Positions 54,822 through 63,911 of a stretch of 64,000 nt of DNA are shown here, one piece after another. The first letter of the stretch is position 1, and every line of letters begins with the position of its first letter. Source of the stretch: Prado023 sp963706885 (GTDB lineage Bacteria; Actinomycetota; Actinomycetes; S36-B12; CAIYMF01); contig CAVPNX010000008.1 in NCBI GenBank assembly GCA_963706885.1, positions 159,049-223,048 on the forward strand, given 5' to 3'. The translations under genes were made by a program, and so were the position numbers. The notes under the pieces are model-generated. The model saw only the letters and a list, made by a program, of their open reading frames with translations. It was not told the origin of the DNA and ran no database searches.

Positions 54822-56069
54822 TCACACCGGCCGACTACCCCAGAGCTCTACTTGTGGGGTGACGTCCAACGGTCCGAGGCGATCCGCGCTGACCGGGATG
54901 GCGAACGCCGCCGCATCAGCCATCACGTTCCAGGGAGGCGACCCCACGTCAGGTGCCGCTGCCACCGAAACCCGGTAGAGCCCTCCAGCCAGGGCCACCT
55001 CAGGCAAGCTGAATCGGTACGTCACCTCCCCGTCCAGAGGCCCTGTGGGAACGCCGAGTCGCGCAGTCGAGGTCTCGTGGAGCAGCATCCCACCACTGAG
55101 CAGCTGCACCGACCCCACGAACCTCGAAGCACGGCGCTCGGCCAGGAAGGTTGCATCGATCACCAGGGAGTCTCCGGACCTGAATTCGGCCAGTGGCCTT
55201 CCCGAGCCGGTCCTGACCACGACCTCGGTGACGCGCACGAATCCGAGGTCGGGGTCGTCGATGTCCTCAGCGCGCGCCCTGTCAGCCGCATCGACTCGCC
55301 GCTCCCGCTCGTCCCCGGCGATGAGGTCCCGGAACGCCGCAACCACGGTCACCGGTGACCCCTGCGACCGGACGACCCCGTGGTGCAGGAGAGTGACCTC
55401 GTCGCAGAAAGCCTCGATATCGCCCATGTTGTGGGTGACCAGCACGATAGTGCGCCCCTCCTGCTGGAAGCGCCGGATGACCCCAAGACACTTGGACTGA
55501 AACTGCTCATCACCTACAGCCAGCACCTCGTCCACCAGCAGGACATCGGGTTCGGTGTGGATGGCAAGCGAGAATCCCAGGCGGACAAACATGCCAGAGG
55601 AGTAGAACTTCATTGGGGTGTCGATGAACTGCTCCACTCCGCTGAACTCGACGATGTCGTCGAACTTCGCCGCGATCTGCGACTTCGACAGCCCCAGGAG
55701 CTCGGCGTTGAGCTGAACATTCTCCCGACCAGAAAGATCGTGGTGGAAGCCGGCACCAAGCTCCAGCAGCGCAGCGAGCGTGCCGCGGCGCCGCACTTGC
55801 CCGATGGTCGGTGTCAGCACCCCACCGATCACCTTCAACAGGGTGGACTTCCCGGAGCCGTTGTGCCCTATGAGACCCATCGTCTGGCCGACCGGGATCC
55901 GGATGTTGACGTCGTCGAGGGCGCGGAACCGCTCGGCACCAGGCTGGCGGCCCTTGATCCGGTTGACCAGCATCCCCTTGAGGGTCTTCTCGTGCCGCAG
56001 TGAGAAGTCCTGCGTGACCGATTCGACACTGACGGCGACGGCCGGGTCCAACGCTCCGGGAGCAGACAT
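54822..56069 (-). CDS. ABC transporter ATPase for polysaccharide export (Wzt-like)
   Basis: A 415-residue ATPase. Residues 20-250 are the nucleotide-binding domain: Walker A GLIGHNGSGKSTLLKVIGGV at about 66-85, a polysaccharide-type signature FYSSGMFVRLGFSLAI, and Walker B VLLVDEVLAVGDEQFQ. Residues 270-415 form an extra C-terminal beta domain (VRVTEVVVRTGSGRPLAEFR, SLVIDATFLAERRASRFVGS), as in Wzt proteins that recognise the completed glycan. It overlaps the permease by one base (TGATG). In mycobacteria the equivalent pair exports lipid-linked galactan. Confidence 0.92.
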   Translation of the reverse strand: MSAPGALDPAVAVSVESVTQDFSLRHEKTLKGMLVNRIKGRQPGAERFRALDDVNIRIPVGQTMGLIGHNGSGKSTLLKVIGGVLTPTIGQVRRRGTLAALLELGAGFHHDLSGRENVQLNAELLGLSKSQIAAKFDDIVEFSGVEQFIDTPMKFYSSGMFVRLGFSLAIHTEPDVLLVDEVLAVGDEQFQSKCLGVIRRFQQEGRTIVLVTHNMGDIEAFCDEVTLLHHGVVRSQGSPVTVVAAFRDLIAGDERERRVDAADRARAEDIDDPDLGFVRVTEVVVRTGSGRPLAEFRSGDSLVIDATFLAERRASRFVGSVQLLSGGMLLHETSTARLGVPTGPLDGEVTYRFSLPEVALAGGLYRVSVAAAPDVGSPPWNVMADAAAFAIPVSADRLGPLDVTPQVELWGSRPV

Positions 56070-57019
56070 CAGAGCTCCGTCGCGAACCCGGTCTGGAGCC
56101 GGGAGAACACCCTCTGGGAGAACCAGAGGAACACGAAACCGGCGGCGACCATCAGCCAGAGGCGCGCAGCGAAGGGTGAGTCGAAGTAGTTGAAGCTGTT
56201 GATGAAGGGCGCCGCGGCGCCCTCCTGAGCGGCCGCGTTCGCAGCCGCCTGATCCGCACCCGGCCACATGGCCTGCTGGAAGGCGATCACGGCGTTGGCC
56301 ATCGGGTTGAGCATGTAGACCTCGAAGACCCAGGACGGTGCGCCGTTCTCCTGGAGGGTGTTCTGGACGGTCGACCACGAGTAGAGCACCGGAGTCAGCC
56401 AGAAGAGCACCAACAACCCCACGTCGATGAGGAACTGCACGTCACGGGCGTAGACATTCATCGCGGAGAAGAGCAAGGCGCACCCTGCCCCGAAGGCGAG
56501 CGTGATCAGGAGTGCCGGCACAACCAGACCGATCGAGTGCCAGTTGGGTGAACTACGTGTGACCACATACGCCAGGAACAGGACCACAAGCTGGAAGAAG
56601 AAGTTCACCAGGGCGCCGCCCACCGATGCCAGGGGCAGGAGCTCACGGCGGAACGCCACCTTCTTCACAACCGGGGCCCCCCACAGGATCGAGGTGGCTC
56701 CACTGGTGAGGCAGTCAGAGAACAGGCCGAAGAGGATCAGGCCGGTGAACATGTAGAAGCCGAAGGCCGGGATCTGGTCACCGAAGCCCAAGAAGTAGCC
56801 CAGGACCAGGCCAAACACGAGCAGCTGCACCAAGGGCTTGACCATCGACCAGGCGATCCCCAGCGCCGAACCGCGGTAGCGGATCTTGAGGTCCTTGCGC
56901 ACGAAGGAGACGAGCATGTGCCGCGAACGCCACACGTCAGACAGGAACGTGCCGAACCCCCACAGGAAGGGTTCCCGCTGGTGGACGACGATCGCGTCGC
57001 TGGCATGGGTCCGGGACAT
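56069..57019 (-). CDS. ABC transporter permease for polysaccharide export (Wzm-like)
   Basis: A 316-residue ABC2-type permease with six hydrophobic segments. After the polar start come LVSFVRKDLKIRYRGSALGI and AWSMVKPLVQLLVFGLVLGY, the conserved cytoplasmic element and first helix; later VKKVAFRRELLPLASVGGAL, FLIDVGLLVLFWLTPVLYSW and a C-terminal helix LWLMVAAGFVFLWFSQRVFS. The loop with AAANAAAQEGAAAPFI is an unusual Ala-rich insert. The ATG at 57019 heads the seven-gene minus-strand operon wzm-wzt-glfT2-glf-rfbF-GT2-reductase. It is divergent from the GT4 gene with 54 bases between starts. Confidence 0.92.
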   Translation of the reverse strand: MSRTHASDAIVVHQREPFLWGFGTFLSDVWRSRHMLVSFVRKDLKIRYRGSALGIAWSMVKPLVQLLVFGLVLGYFLGFGDQIPAFGFYMFTGLILFGLFSDCLTSGATSILWGAPVVKKVAFRRELLPLASVGGALVNFFFQLVVLFLAYVVTRSSPNWHSIGLVVPALLITLAFGAGCALLFSAMNVYARDVQFLIDVGLLVLFWLTPVLYSWSTVQNTLQENGAPSWVFEVYMLNPMANAVIAFQQAMWPGADQAAANAAAQEGAAAPFINSFNYFDSPFAARLWLMVAAGFVFLWFSQRVFSRLQTGFATEL

Positions 57020-57073
57020 CCGGGCAAGCCTAGCCCGTGCTGGGGGCGCGCCCACTTCTGCCACACTCCTCGC

Positions 57074-58096
57074 GTGATCCTGGTCCTGCACCCCTCCGAC
57101 GAGCTGTACGGCGCAGATCGGGTCGTGCTGCGCGTGGTGGACGAGTTCGCGATGCGCGGTGAGGTGCAGCTGTGGCTGCCCGACGACGTGGAGTACCCCG
57201 CAAGGGCGCTGAGTCGATTGGCGAGCTCCCGGGGGATCCGGGTGCGCCGAGTGACCCTTCCAGTCCTGCGGCGGGCCAACATGAACGCGCGGGGCGTTGG
57301 CCGGCTGCTGATGCAGCAGCTCAGCCTGGTCGTGGCGATGCGGGAAGCGCGACCCGTGGAGGTCTACATCAACACCTCAGCGCTCGCCCCGGCCCTGCTC
57401 CCGGCGCGCCTGCTGCGGATCCCCACCACCATCCACATCCACGAGACGTTCGGCACGACGGAACGCCGGATCATCGGCCCGATGCTCCGGCTGGCCGGGA
57501 CCATCGTGGTGGTGTCGGAGGCAACCCGGGCAGCTCTGCCGAGGCACGCCCGGGACCGCGCAATCGTGCAGCGCCACACCATCCCCCCCATCCCACCGCC
57601 GCCGGAGGGGGAGACAGCAGCCCTGCGGCAGTCCACCGGCATACCGCCAAGCGCCCCAGTGATCCTGCTGGCCAGCCGTTGGACGCCGGGAAAGGGAGGG
57701 GACGTCGCCCTGGCCGCGCTCGAGGCAGCGGGCAATCCAGACCTCAGACTCGTCGTCCTCGGCGGCCGTCCGCCCAGTGGGTCAGGCCTTGACCTCGAAG
57801 CGGCAGCGAGTGTGTCCCCCGTGACCGGCCAGATCATCATCGTCGGCGAGGTGCCCGAAGTCACGCCGTGGTTGGGCGTTGCTGACGCCGTGGCCCTTCC
57901 GAGCACCGCGCCCGACTCCTACCCGACGCTGGCGTTGGAGGCGGTCGCGGCCGGTGTCCCGATCCTCGCGTCCCGGATCGGGGGCCTTCCGGAGATCGTG
58001 AGCACCGATCGGGGGACCCTGCTCCCCCCCGGCGACGTCGCCGCGTGGGCGACAGCTTTCGCGAAGGTCACCCGCCGCACGCCCATGGGAGAATGA
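57074..58096 (+). CDS. GT4-family glycosyltransferase
   Basis: A 340-residue GT-B enzyme. VILVLHPSDELYGADRVVLR starts the acceptor domain; PTTIHIHETFGTTERRII is the conserved His/Glu region; LASRWTPGKGGDVALAALEA, VILGG-type strand LRLVVLGGRPPSG, and PSTAPDSYPTLALEAVAAGV, the donor-binding E-x7-E block, form the C-terminal domain. The start is GTG at 57074. It is the first gene of a two-gene plus-strand unit; its stop overlaps the next ATG (ATGA). The sugar donor is not predictable by eye; an early step of glycan assembly is likely given the exporter next door. Confidence 0.88.
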   Translation: MILVLHPSDELYGADRVVLRVVDEFAMRGEVQLWLPDDVEYPARALSRLASSRGIRVRRVTLPVLRRANMNARGVGRLLMQQLSLVVAMREARPVEVYINTSALAPALLPARLLRIPTTIHIHETFGTTERRIIGPMLRLAGTIVVVSEATRAALPRHARDRAIVQRHTIPPIPPPPEGETAALRQSTGIPPSAPVILLASRWTPGKGGDVALAALEAAGNPDLRLVVLGGRPPSGSGLDLEAAASVSPVTGQIIIVGEVPEVTPWLGVADAVALPSTAPDSYPTLALEAVAAGVPILASRIGGLPEIVSTDRGTLLPPGDVAAWATAFAKVTRRTPMGE

Positions 58097-59049
58097 GGCC
58101 CGTGGAAGCCTACGAGCGCGTCGCAGCCGTCGTTGTCACCTGGAACCGGCTGGACCTGCTGCGCAAGGCTCTCGCCGCGATGGAGGTCCAGACCAGGCCG
58201 GTGGACCTGCTGATCGTGGTCGACAACGCGAGCACCGACGGGACCGGGGAGTACCTCGCCGAGCGCGACTGGACGGTGCCCCACCTGGTGGTGTCGATGC
58301 CGACGAACACGGGCGGTGCGGGCGGGTTCGCCCGGGGCCTGGACGAGGCGGCGAGCCAGGGATACGCCGCCTGGCTCATCGACGACGACGGGGTTCCGGC
58401 GCCTGACGCGCTGTCCGTCCTGCTCGAGGATGCCGCGGCCGTGACCGGAACAACAGGGCACACGCCCGCGTTCATGTGCTCGGCGATCGAATGGTCGGAC
58501 GGTTCGGCCAACACCGGCAACGTTCCACGACCCGCCGGCCAATGGACGCGCGCGGCTCTGGCCACGAACCGTCCGGTGATCGAGGTTCAGACCGCCAGCT
58601 TCGTCTCGGTCCTGATCCCGGCGGAGCACGCGCGGGCGGTGGGCCTGCCCTACGCGGAATACCACAAGTGGTACGACGACTCGGAGTACACCTTCCGCCT
58701 GTTCCGACAGTTCGGGACAGGGGTCTGCAGCCTAGCCTCGCGTGTTCGGCACTTCACGGTCAGCAACGACGGAGTTCTGCCGTGGAACGCGCCACCCGCG
58801 GCGCTTGAGGCGCATGCCACGGGGATGCGCAACCGGATGTCGGCGTCCCTGTCGACCCGCGACGCACGGGGGCTCATGGAGTTGGCACGTGACTGCGGGA
58901 CGGTCCTGCGCACCCGGGACCTCCCGGTCCGCGCCAGGGGCAAATTGGTCGGCTCTGCCCTGAAGGGCGTTGCGTTCCGACCACCAGTGCGGCCCGTTGG
59001 CCAGGGCGGCTCGACAGTGGAGGCGACCGAAGCGCAGGGCGATTCCTAG
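58093..59049 (+). CDS. GT2 galactofuranosyltransferase, GlfT1-like
   Basis: A 318-residue GT2 enzyme starting RVAAVVVTWNRLDLLRKALA, with DLLIVVDNASTDGTGEYLAE, NTGGAGGFARGLDEAASQGY and metal-binding AWLIDDDGVPAPDAL, and a later PYAEYHKWYDDSEYTFRLFR block. This NxGGAGGF...DDD...WYDDSEY pattern is shared by GlfT1, which adds the first galactofuranose residues onto the rhamnosyl linker, and rhamnosyltransferase relatives. ATG overlaps the GT4 stop by 4 bases. Its stop overlaps the rmlA stop tail to tail in CTAG at 59046-59049. Confidence 0.83.
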   Translation: MRPVEAYERVAAVVVTWNRLDLLRKALAAMEVQTRPVDLLIVVDNASTDGTGEYLAERDWTVPHLVVSMPTNTGGAGGFARGLDEAASQGYAAWLIDDDGVPAPDALSVLLEDAAAVTGTTGHTPAFMCSAIEWSDGSANTGNVPRPAGQWTRAALATNRPVIEVQTASFVSVLIPAEHARAVGLPYAEYHKWYDDSEYTFRLFRQFGTGVCSLASRVRHFTVSNDGVLPWNAPPAALEAHATGMRNRMSASLSTRDARGLMELARDCGTVLRTRDLPVRARGKLVGSALKGVAFRPPVRPVGQGGSTVEATEAQGDS

Positions 59050-59948
59050 TCGCCCTGATCGTTCCGGCGACCGGTGCCCACCTCAGCGTCGCCGAGAAGT
59101 CTCATCAGGTAGTCGCCGTAGCCGCTGCCCATGAGGGGCTGAGCCAGCGCAGCCAGCTGGGCGTCGTCGATCCAACCATTGCGCCACGCGATCTCCTCAA
59201 GGCATCCGAGCTTGATCCCCTGGCGGTCCTGCAGGACCCGCACGTACTCGCTGGCGTCCTGGAGGCTGCGGAAGGTCCCTGTGTCCAGCCACGCGGTTCC
59301 CCGAGGTAGCACCGAGACGGCCAGGCGGCCGGCCTTGCGATAGGCCTCGTTGATCCCAGTGATCTCCAACTCTCCCCGGGCGGAGGGGCGGATCGAGCGC
59401 GCGACATCGACGACGTCCCCGCTGTAGAAGTACAGACCCGGGACGGCATAGTGCGAACGCGGTCTCGACGGCTTCTCCTCGATGGACAGCACCCGACGGG
59501 ACTCATCGAACTCGACGACACCGTACTGCTCGGGGTTCGCCACCTGGTAGGCGAAGACGTGGCCGCCATCGACTGCCTGCAGACCGCGCAGCTGCCGACC
59601 GAGCCCAGGACCGTGGAAGATGTTGTCGCCGAGTACAAGCGCGGCGGGACCACCGGCCAGGAAGACGGCGCCGATGAGGAACGCCTCCGCGAGTCCGTTG
59701 GGGCGCTCCTGAACGGCGAAACGCAGTTCCATCCCCAGGTCGGAACCATCACCCAGGAGACGGGAGAACGCCACCCGGTCCTCCGGTGTGGTGATGATCA
59801 GGACCTCGCGAATGCCTGCCGCCATCAGGGTGCCCAGGGGGTAATGCACCATCGGCTTGTCGAAGACCGGCAGCAACTGCTTGCTCACGCCGCGGGTGAT
59901 CGGCCACAGCCGAGAGCCGGTGCCGCCGGCAAGGACGATTCCCCTCAC
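59046..59948 (-). CDS. rmlA: glucose-1-phosphate thymidylyltransferase
   Basis: RmlA makes dTDP-glucose. The GTG at 59948 overlaps the stop of the upstream hydrolase (GTGA) and gives 300 residues beginning VRGIVLAGGTGSRLWPITRG. The signature GVSKQLLPVFDKPMVHYPLG, EDRVAFSRLLGDGSDLGMEL, PNGLAEAFLIGAVFLAGG, LVLGDNIFHGPGLGRQLRGL, YGVVEFDESRRVLSIEEKPS, GLYFYSGDVVDVARSIRPS, RGTAWLDTGTFRSLQDASEY and IKLGCLEEIAWRNGWIDD are all RmlA features. It supplies dTDP-glucose to rmlB and rmlC. It is not adjacent to them, and is co-directional with a lipoprotein hydrolase. Confidence 0.95.
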   Translation of the reverse strand: MRGIVLAGGTGSRLWPITRGVSKQLLPVFDKPMVHYPLGTLMAAGIREVLIITTPEDRVAFSRLLGDGSDLGMELRFAVQERPNGLAEAFLIGAVFLAGGPAALVLGDNIFHGPGLGRQLRGLQAVDGGHVFAYQVANPEQYGVVEFDESRRVLSIEEKPSRPRSHYAVPGLYFYSGDVVDVARSIRPSARGELEITGINEAYRKAGRLAVSVLPRGTAWLDTGTFRSLQDASEYVRVLQDRQGIKLGCLEEIAWRNGWIDDAQLAALAQPLMGSGYGDYLMRLLGDAEVGTGRRNDQGD

Positions 59949-61522
59949 GCCCCCGTTCCCCCGCTGCCCGCATCCGTCTGGCACACCGTGCCCTCCGCCG
60001 GCATCGCCCCGTCCAAGAAGTACGCGTCCACCGCCTCATCGATGCAGCTCGACCCAGACGTGTACGCCGTGTGCCCGTCCCCGTCGAAAGTGAGCAGGGT
60101 GGCGTTGTCGAGCTCACCGGCGACCTGCACGCCCCACTCGTAGGGCGTGGCGGGGTCGTACTTCGTGCTCACCACGAGGATCGGCGCCGAACCCTCAGCC
60201 CGGAACACCGGCGGATCCCCGGCCGCCTCGGCGGTGCCCGCGCCCATCGGCCACTGCCAGCACGGCAGGTTGCCCCACGCCAGGTAGGGGCCGAACACCG
60301 GCGCCTCGGCGGCCCACTGCTCGGCCAGCTCCGCGGCGTGGTCGACCCCACCCACAGCCGGGCGATCCAGGCACGACACCGCGTAGAACGCCTCGTTGCC
60401 GTTGTTCGCGAACGTCCCGTCCGGGTTGCGTTGGGTCCGGTCGTCCATCATGTCCATGAGCACGCTGCCGTCCCCCTGGAACGCGGCGTCGAGGCCGAAG
60501 CGCAGGATGTCCCAGTCGTTCGGCGGGAAGTAGAGGTAGCTCAGGATCGCGTAGGTGCCCAGAGCCTCGGTGAGCATGCGGTCGCCCGTTCCGGGGATCG
60601 GGTTCTGGTCGAGGTCGGCGATGAACTGCTGGATCCGCGCCACACCGGCGTCCACCTCGCGGGGCAGCGGGCAGTCCTCCTGTGTGATGCAGTCCTCGAC
60701 GAAGCGCCGTAGGACGACGTCGAACGACTTGGCCTGGCCGAGGGTGATCTCGTCGGAGTCCAGCGAGCTGGGCAGGACGCCGTCGAGGACGAATCGGCCC
60801 ACCCGCTCGGGGAACAACTCCGCGTACTGGGCACCCAGGTAGGTGCCGTAGCTCTTCCCGAGGTAGTCCAGCTTCTCCTCGCCCAGGACCGCGCGGAGGA
60901 TGTCCATGTCGCGCGCGGCGGACTCGGTGTCCATGTGGGGCGCGACGTCGGGCGACTTCGACTCGCAACCGACGCCGAACAGCTTCGAGGTGGCGGCCAG
61001 CTCGGCGACCTCAGCCGGGGTGTCCGGGGTGCCGTCGGAGGCGAACAGCGCGTCGAGCTTGGAGTCGTCGATGCAGTCCACCGGCGTGGAGCTGACCACG
61101 CCACGCGGGTCGAACCCGACCACGTCGTAGGTCTGCACCACCTGCGGCGTGAGCACGGCGCGGGCGGCGCGGGCATAGTCGACTCCCGAGCCACCGGGGC
61201 CGCCGGGGTTGAGGACCAGCGAACCCCTGGGGTCCTTCGCCTTCAGCCGGACGACCTCGAGCTCGAGCTGCCCCTGCCCGGGGTTGTCGTAGTCCGCGGG
61301 GACCGTGAGCGTCGTGCAGTCGAAGTCGCCGCCGCAGCCCTCCCACCGAACCTCCTGGCCGTAGTACGCCGCGAGGGGATCGGTCACGGAGCCCGAGGCC
61401 GAGGGGGTCGCCGGCCGGCTCGTCTGATCCTCGTCAGGGTCGGCGACGGCCGCCGTGCACCCGGCCAGGGCGACGAGGGCCGCGACCGAGGCGACCAGCA
61501 TCCGGGGTGAACGTGCGATCAC
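59945..61522 (-). CDS. alpha/beta-hydrolase lipoprotein, tripeptidyl aminopeptidase (TAP)-like
   Basis: A 525-residue secreted hydrolase. The GTG at 61522, after AGG at a suitable distance, gives VIARSPRMLVASVAALVALA then GC, a lipobox with Cys22. Features are SLVLNPGGPGGSGVDYARAA (oxyanion loop), YDVVGFDPRGVVSSTPVDC, the nucleophile elbow GKSYGTYLGAQYAELFPERV, and the TAP-like C-terminal domain PILVVSTKYDPATPYEWGVQ with Asp, and DGDGHTAYTSGSSCIDEAV with His. The triad is complete. These lipoproteins cleave short peptides outside the cell (SlpD/E and TAP relatives). Link to the glycan locus is positional only. Confidence 0.9.
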   Translation of the reverse strand: MIARSPRMLVASVAALVALAGCTAAVADPDEDQTSRPATPSASGSVTDPLAAYYGQEVRWEGCGGDFDCTTLTVPADYDNPGQGQLELEVVRLKAKDPRGSLVLNPGGPGGSGVDYARAARAVLTPQVVQTYDVVGFDPRGVVSSTPVDCIDDSKLDALFASDGTPDTPAEVAELAATSKLFGVGCESKSPDVAPHMDTESAARDMDILRAVLGEEKLDYLGKSYGTYLGAQYAELFPERVGRFVLDGVLPSSLDSDEITLGQAKSFDVVLRRFVEDCITQEDCPLPREVDAGVARIQQFIADLDQNPIPGTGDRMLTEALGTYAILSYLYFPPNDWDILRFGLDAAFQGDGSVLMDMMDDRTQRNPDGTFANNGNEAFYAVSCLDRPAVGGVDHAAELAEQWAAEAPVFGPYLAWGNLPCWQWPMGAGTAEAAGDPPVFRAEGSAPILVVSTKYDPATPYEWGVQVAGELDNATLLTFDGDGHTAYTSGSSCIDEAVDAYFLDGAMPAEGTVCQTDAGSGGTGA

Positions 61523-61620
61523 AGGGACCTCAGCATCATGAGCGGCGCCCAGCCATCCGGAGCGCCCAACCCCTTCAGGGTACCCGCTCGACGTCAGGGG
61601 CGTGTTCGGGTCAGGTTGGG

Positions 61621-62472
61621 CTACGACCCACCCAGCCGGGCGGCGTTCGCCGCATTGAGCCCGTGGGCGAAGGCGTCCAAGGAGTCGATCGCCGGCGCCA
61701 GGGAGTCGGGCACACCGTCGCCGATGTCCGGTGCGGCCAGCATCCGGGCGGCCGCCGCGATGAGATCCTCCAGTGCATCGGCGCCCGCCCGTACCCGGCC
61801 GGTGATCTCGGTGCCCGCCGCGATCGCGGCCTCCGCCGCCCGCGACCCGGGCATCTCCCACTCGATCCGGTCCAGGGAGGCCAGCCGCTCCACCTGGCCG
61901 CGCAGGAGCGGCTCGACGTCGCTGACCGCGCGCCACAGTTCCTGCCCGGCCTGGGGGTACAGCCGACCGACGCTGGGGACCAGGTCGTAGAGGTGCAGAA
62001 GGGCGTTGGCGACGCGCTCGACCTGCTCCGCGCCCCGGGCGCCCGCGCGCAGCCGGGCCGGGGGCAGCGGGGGCAGCTGCGGGACCGGCGGGTGCGCCTC
62101 GAGGTCCATCGCCCGACGTCGGGCACGCCATCCCAGGGCCGCACTGCCCGCGGCGAGCCCACCGAGGAAGACCATCTGGCTCGGGGATCCCACGGACGCC
62201 ACGGTTGACAGGCCCAGGACGGCCGTCCCCGCACCGCCGGCGACAGCTCCCGCCTTGGCGCCGGCGATCCGCCCCTGGTGCTGGCGCACCTGGCCCTCGT
62301 AGCGAACCAGGGCGGCCCGGTGCGCCTCGGCCATCTGCCGGTCCCGGCTCGCCGGCGCCGCGCTGGCCTTCGCGGCCTCGCGCGCCTGGCGGACGAGATC
62401 CATGCCGACCCGCATCGCCCGCTCCAGCCCCTTGCCCGCGTTCGGGTTCGGCGTGGGACGGGTCGAGGGCAT
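61621..62472 (-). CDS. hypothetical protein with two membrane segments
   Basis: A 283-residue protein I do not recognise. A basic N-terminus and helical arm (ERAMRVGMDLVRQAREAAKA, then YEGQVRQHQGRIAGAKAG) precede a Gly/Ala-rich hairpin of two membrane segments at about residues 70-115 (AVAGGAGTAVLGLSTVASVG and MVFLGGLAAGSAALGW). A Pro-rich linker follows, then a long helical C-terminal half (VERVANALLHLYDLVPSVGR and VEPLLRGQVERLASLDRIEW). The architecture recalls actinobacterial PspM-like or membrane-associated helical proteins, but no sequence motif supports that. GC-rich codon bias supports that it is real. Confidence 0.6.
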   Translation of the reverse strand: MPSTRPTPNPNAGKGLERAMRVGMDLVRQAREAAKASAAPASRDRQMAEAHRAALVRYEGQVRQHQGRIAGAKAGAVAGGAGTAVLGLSTVASVGSPSQMVFLGGLAAGSAALGWRARRRAMDLEAHPPVPQLPPLPPARLRAGARGAEQVERVANALLHLYDLVPSVGRLYPQAGQELWRAVSDVEPLLRGQVERLASLDRIEWEMPGSRAAEAAIAAGTEITGRVRAGADALEDLIAAAARMLAAPDIGDGVPDSLAPAIDSLDAFAHGLNAANAARLGGS

Positions 62473-62699
62473 GAGTCAAGGGTACGGCGGTGGGTGGGCG
62501 TCCGGCCATGGCTCAGGGCGGAGCCGCCCGGGGGGAGGTTCCCGCTGCGCAGGCCGTCATGGGCGGCCCCAGGACCGCTACCTGATCTAGGGGGATGGAA
62601 CACGGCGGGCTGCGGTGTCGCGGCCCTGGTGGCTGCTCCCCCCCTCCCTCTCCCCCCGCATCCACAGGGCGTGACCTTTCGCCATAGCCCCGCCCCTGT

Positions 62700-63911
62700 C
62701 TAGGCCCCGCGGGCCAGCGTCACCATCAACGCCTCCAGCGCCAGCAGCGGCGCCACCGAGGCGCCCACCGCCAGGCGCGCGTGGTCCAGGGCGTCGAGCC
62801 GGGCCATCGTGGCCGGCACGTCGCTGTGCACGGCCATCCGCTCGAGGGTCGGGAGCATCTCGTCGTTGATCAGCTCGACCTCAGCATGGGTCTGCAGCAC
62901 CAGGACGTCGCGGTAGAGGCCTGTGAGGTCCAGCAGCGCGCGGTCGATCTGGTCGCGCACGGTTCGGGTGCGCCGGGACTTCTGCCTGGTCTCGAGGTCC
63001 TTGGTCGCTGCGGAGGCCGTGCGCTTGACCCGAGCGGCCATGGCCCCGGTGGCGCCCTCCCCGTAGGCGCGATTGAGCTGGGCGAGCTCGGTGGCGTCGA
63101 GGGCGTCTGTGATGGATGCCGCGTCGGCTGTGGCCGCGTCGAGGAGGTTCTGGGCCGCGATGAAGCAGGACGTCAGGTCCCGCAGCGTGCCCGGGATGGC
63201 CAGGACCTCCGCTCGCCGCAGCCGGACCTGCTCGTCGCCGGCCAAAGCCCGTGCGCGCCCGATGTGGCCCTGGGCGGCTCGCGCTGCGAACGAGGCGAGG
63301 GCCCGGTCGACGCCCTCGCGCCGGACCAGCGCCTCGGTGACCTCCCGGGTCGTGGGGGTGCGCAGCCGCACCTGCCGGGTGCGCGACACGATCGTCGGGC
63401 AGCACGTCCTCGGGGGTCGGTGCGCACAGGATCCACACGGTGCGCGGGCTGGGCTCCTCCAGGGACTTGAGCAGCGCGTTGCCCGAGACGTCGTTGAGCC
63501 GGTCGGCGTCCTCGACGATGAGCACGTTCCAGCGGCCCATGATCGGGGTCATCGACGCGCGGCGGATCAGCTCAAGGGACTCCTCGGCGGTGATCTGCAG
63601 CTTCTCCGGGGTGAACTGGTCGACGTCGGCGTGCCCGCGGCCGAGGACCTGGTGGCACACGTCGCACGTGCCGCAGCCGCCGTCCGGACACTGCAGGGCG
63701 GCGGCGAAGACCCGGGCAGCGGTCGAGCGCCCCGAGCCGGGGGGACCGGTCAGCAGCCAGGCGTGGGTCATGGAGGGTCCGGGCTCACCGCGTCGGATGC
63801 GGCGGCGTCGGCCGAGGCGTGGGCGAGGGTGACGACGAGCTCCGGCTGCCCGATGACCAGGTCCCAGAGCTCGGAGACCGAGCGAGGTGCGGGTGCCGTC
63901 GGGCCGGTCAT
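62700..63911 (-). CDS. holB: DNA polymerase III delta' subunit, with two frameshifts
   Basis: The delta' subunit is part of the clamp loader. The ATG at 63911 opens MTGPTAPAPRSVSELWDLVI with GQPELVV, like the WDDLVGQ start of the family. The frame shifts near 63775 and resumes MTHAWLLTGPPGSGRSTAAR (Walker A), CPDGGCGTCDVC (zinc-binding Cys cluster), ITAEESLELIRRASMTPIMG, RWNVLIVEDADRLNDVSGNA and LLKSLEEPSPRTVWILCAPT. Near 63397 it shifts again (extra base in CCCGACGATC) to TIVSRTRQVRLRTPTTREV and a helical C-terminal domain. It is essential, so both breaks are probably assembly errors. Confidence 0.9.

Noticed and set aside
59945..62509. A single 854-residue hydrolase reading through from 62509.
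   Set aside because: The first 330 codons are an antisense shadow of the hypothetical gene at 61621-62472; the lipoprotein start at 61522 is clear.
62473..62699. A gene in the 227-base gap before holB.
   Set aside because: No frame with a start, ribosome-binding site and GC-rich third positions; it is probably a plain intergenic region.
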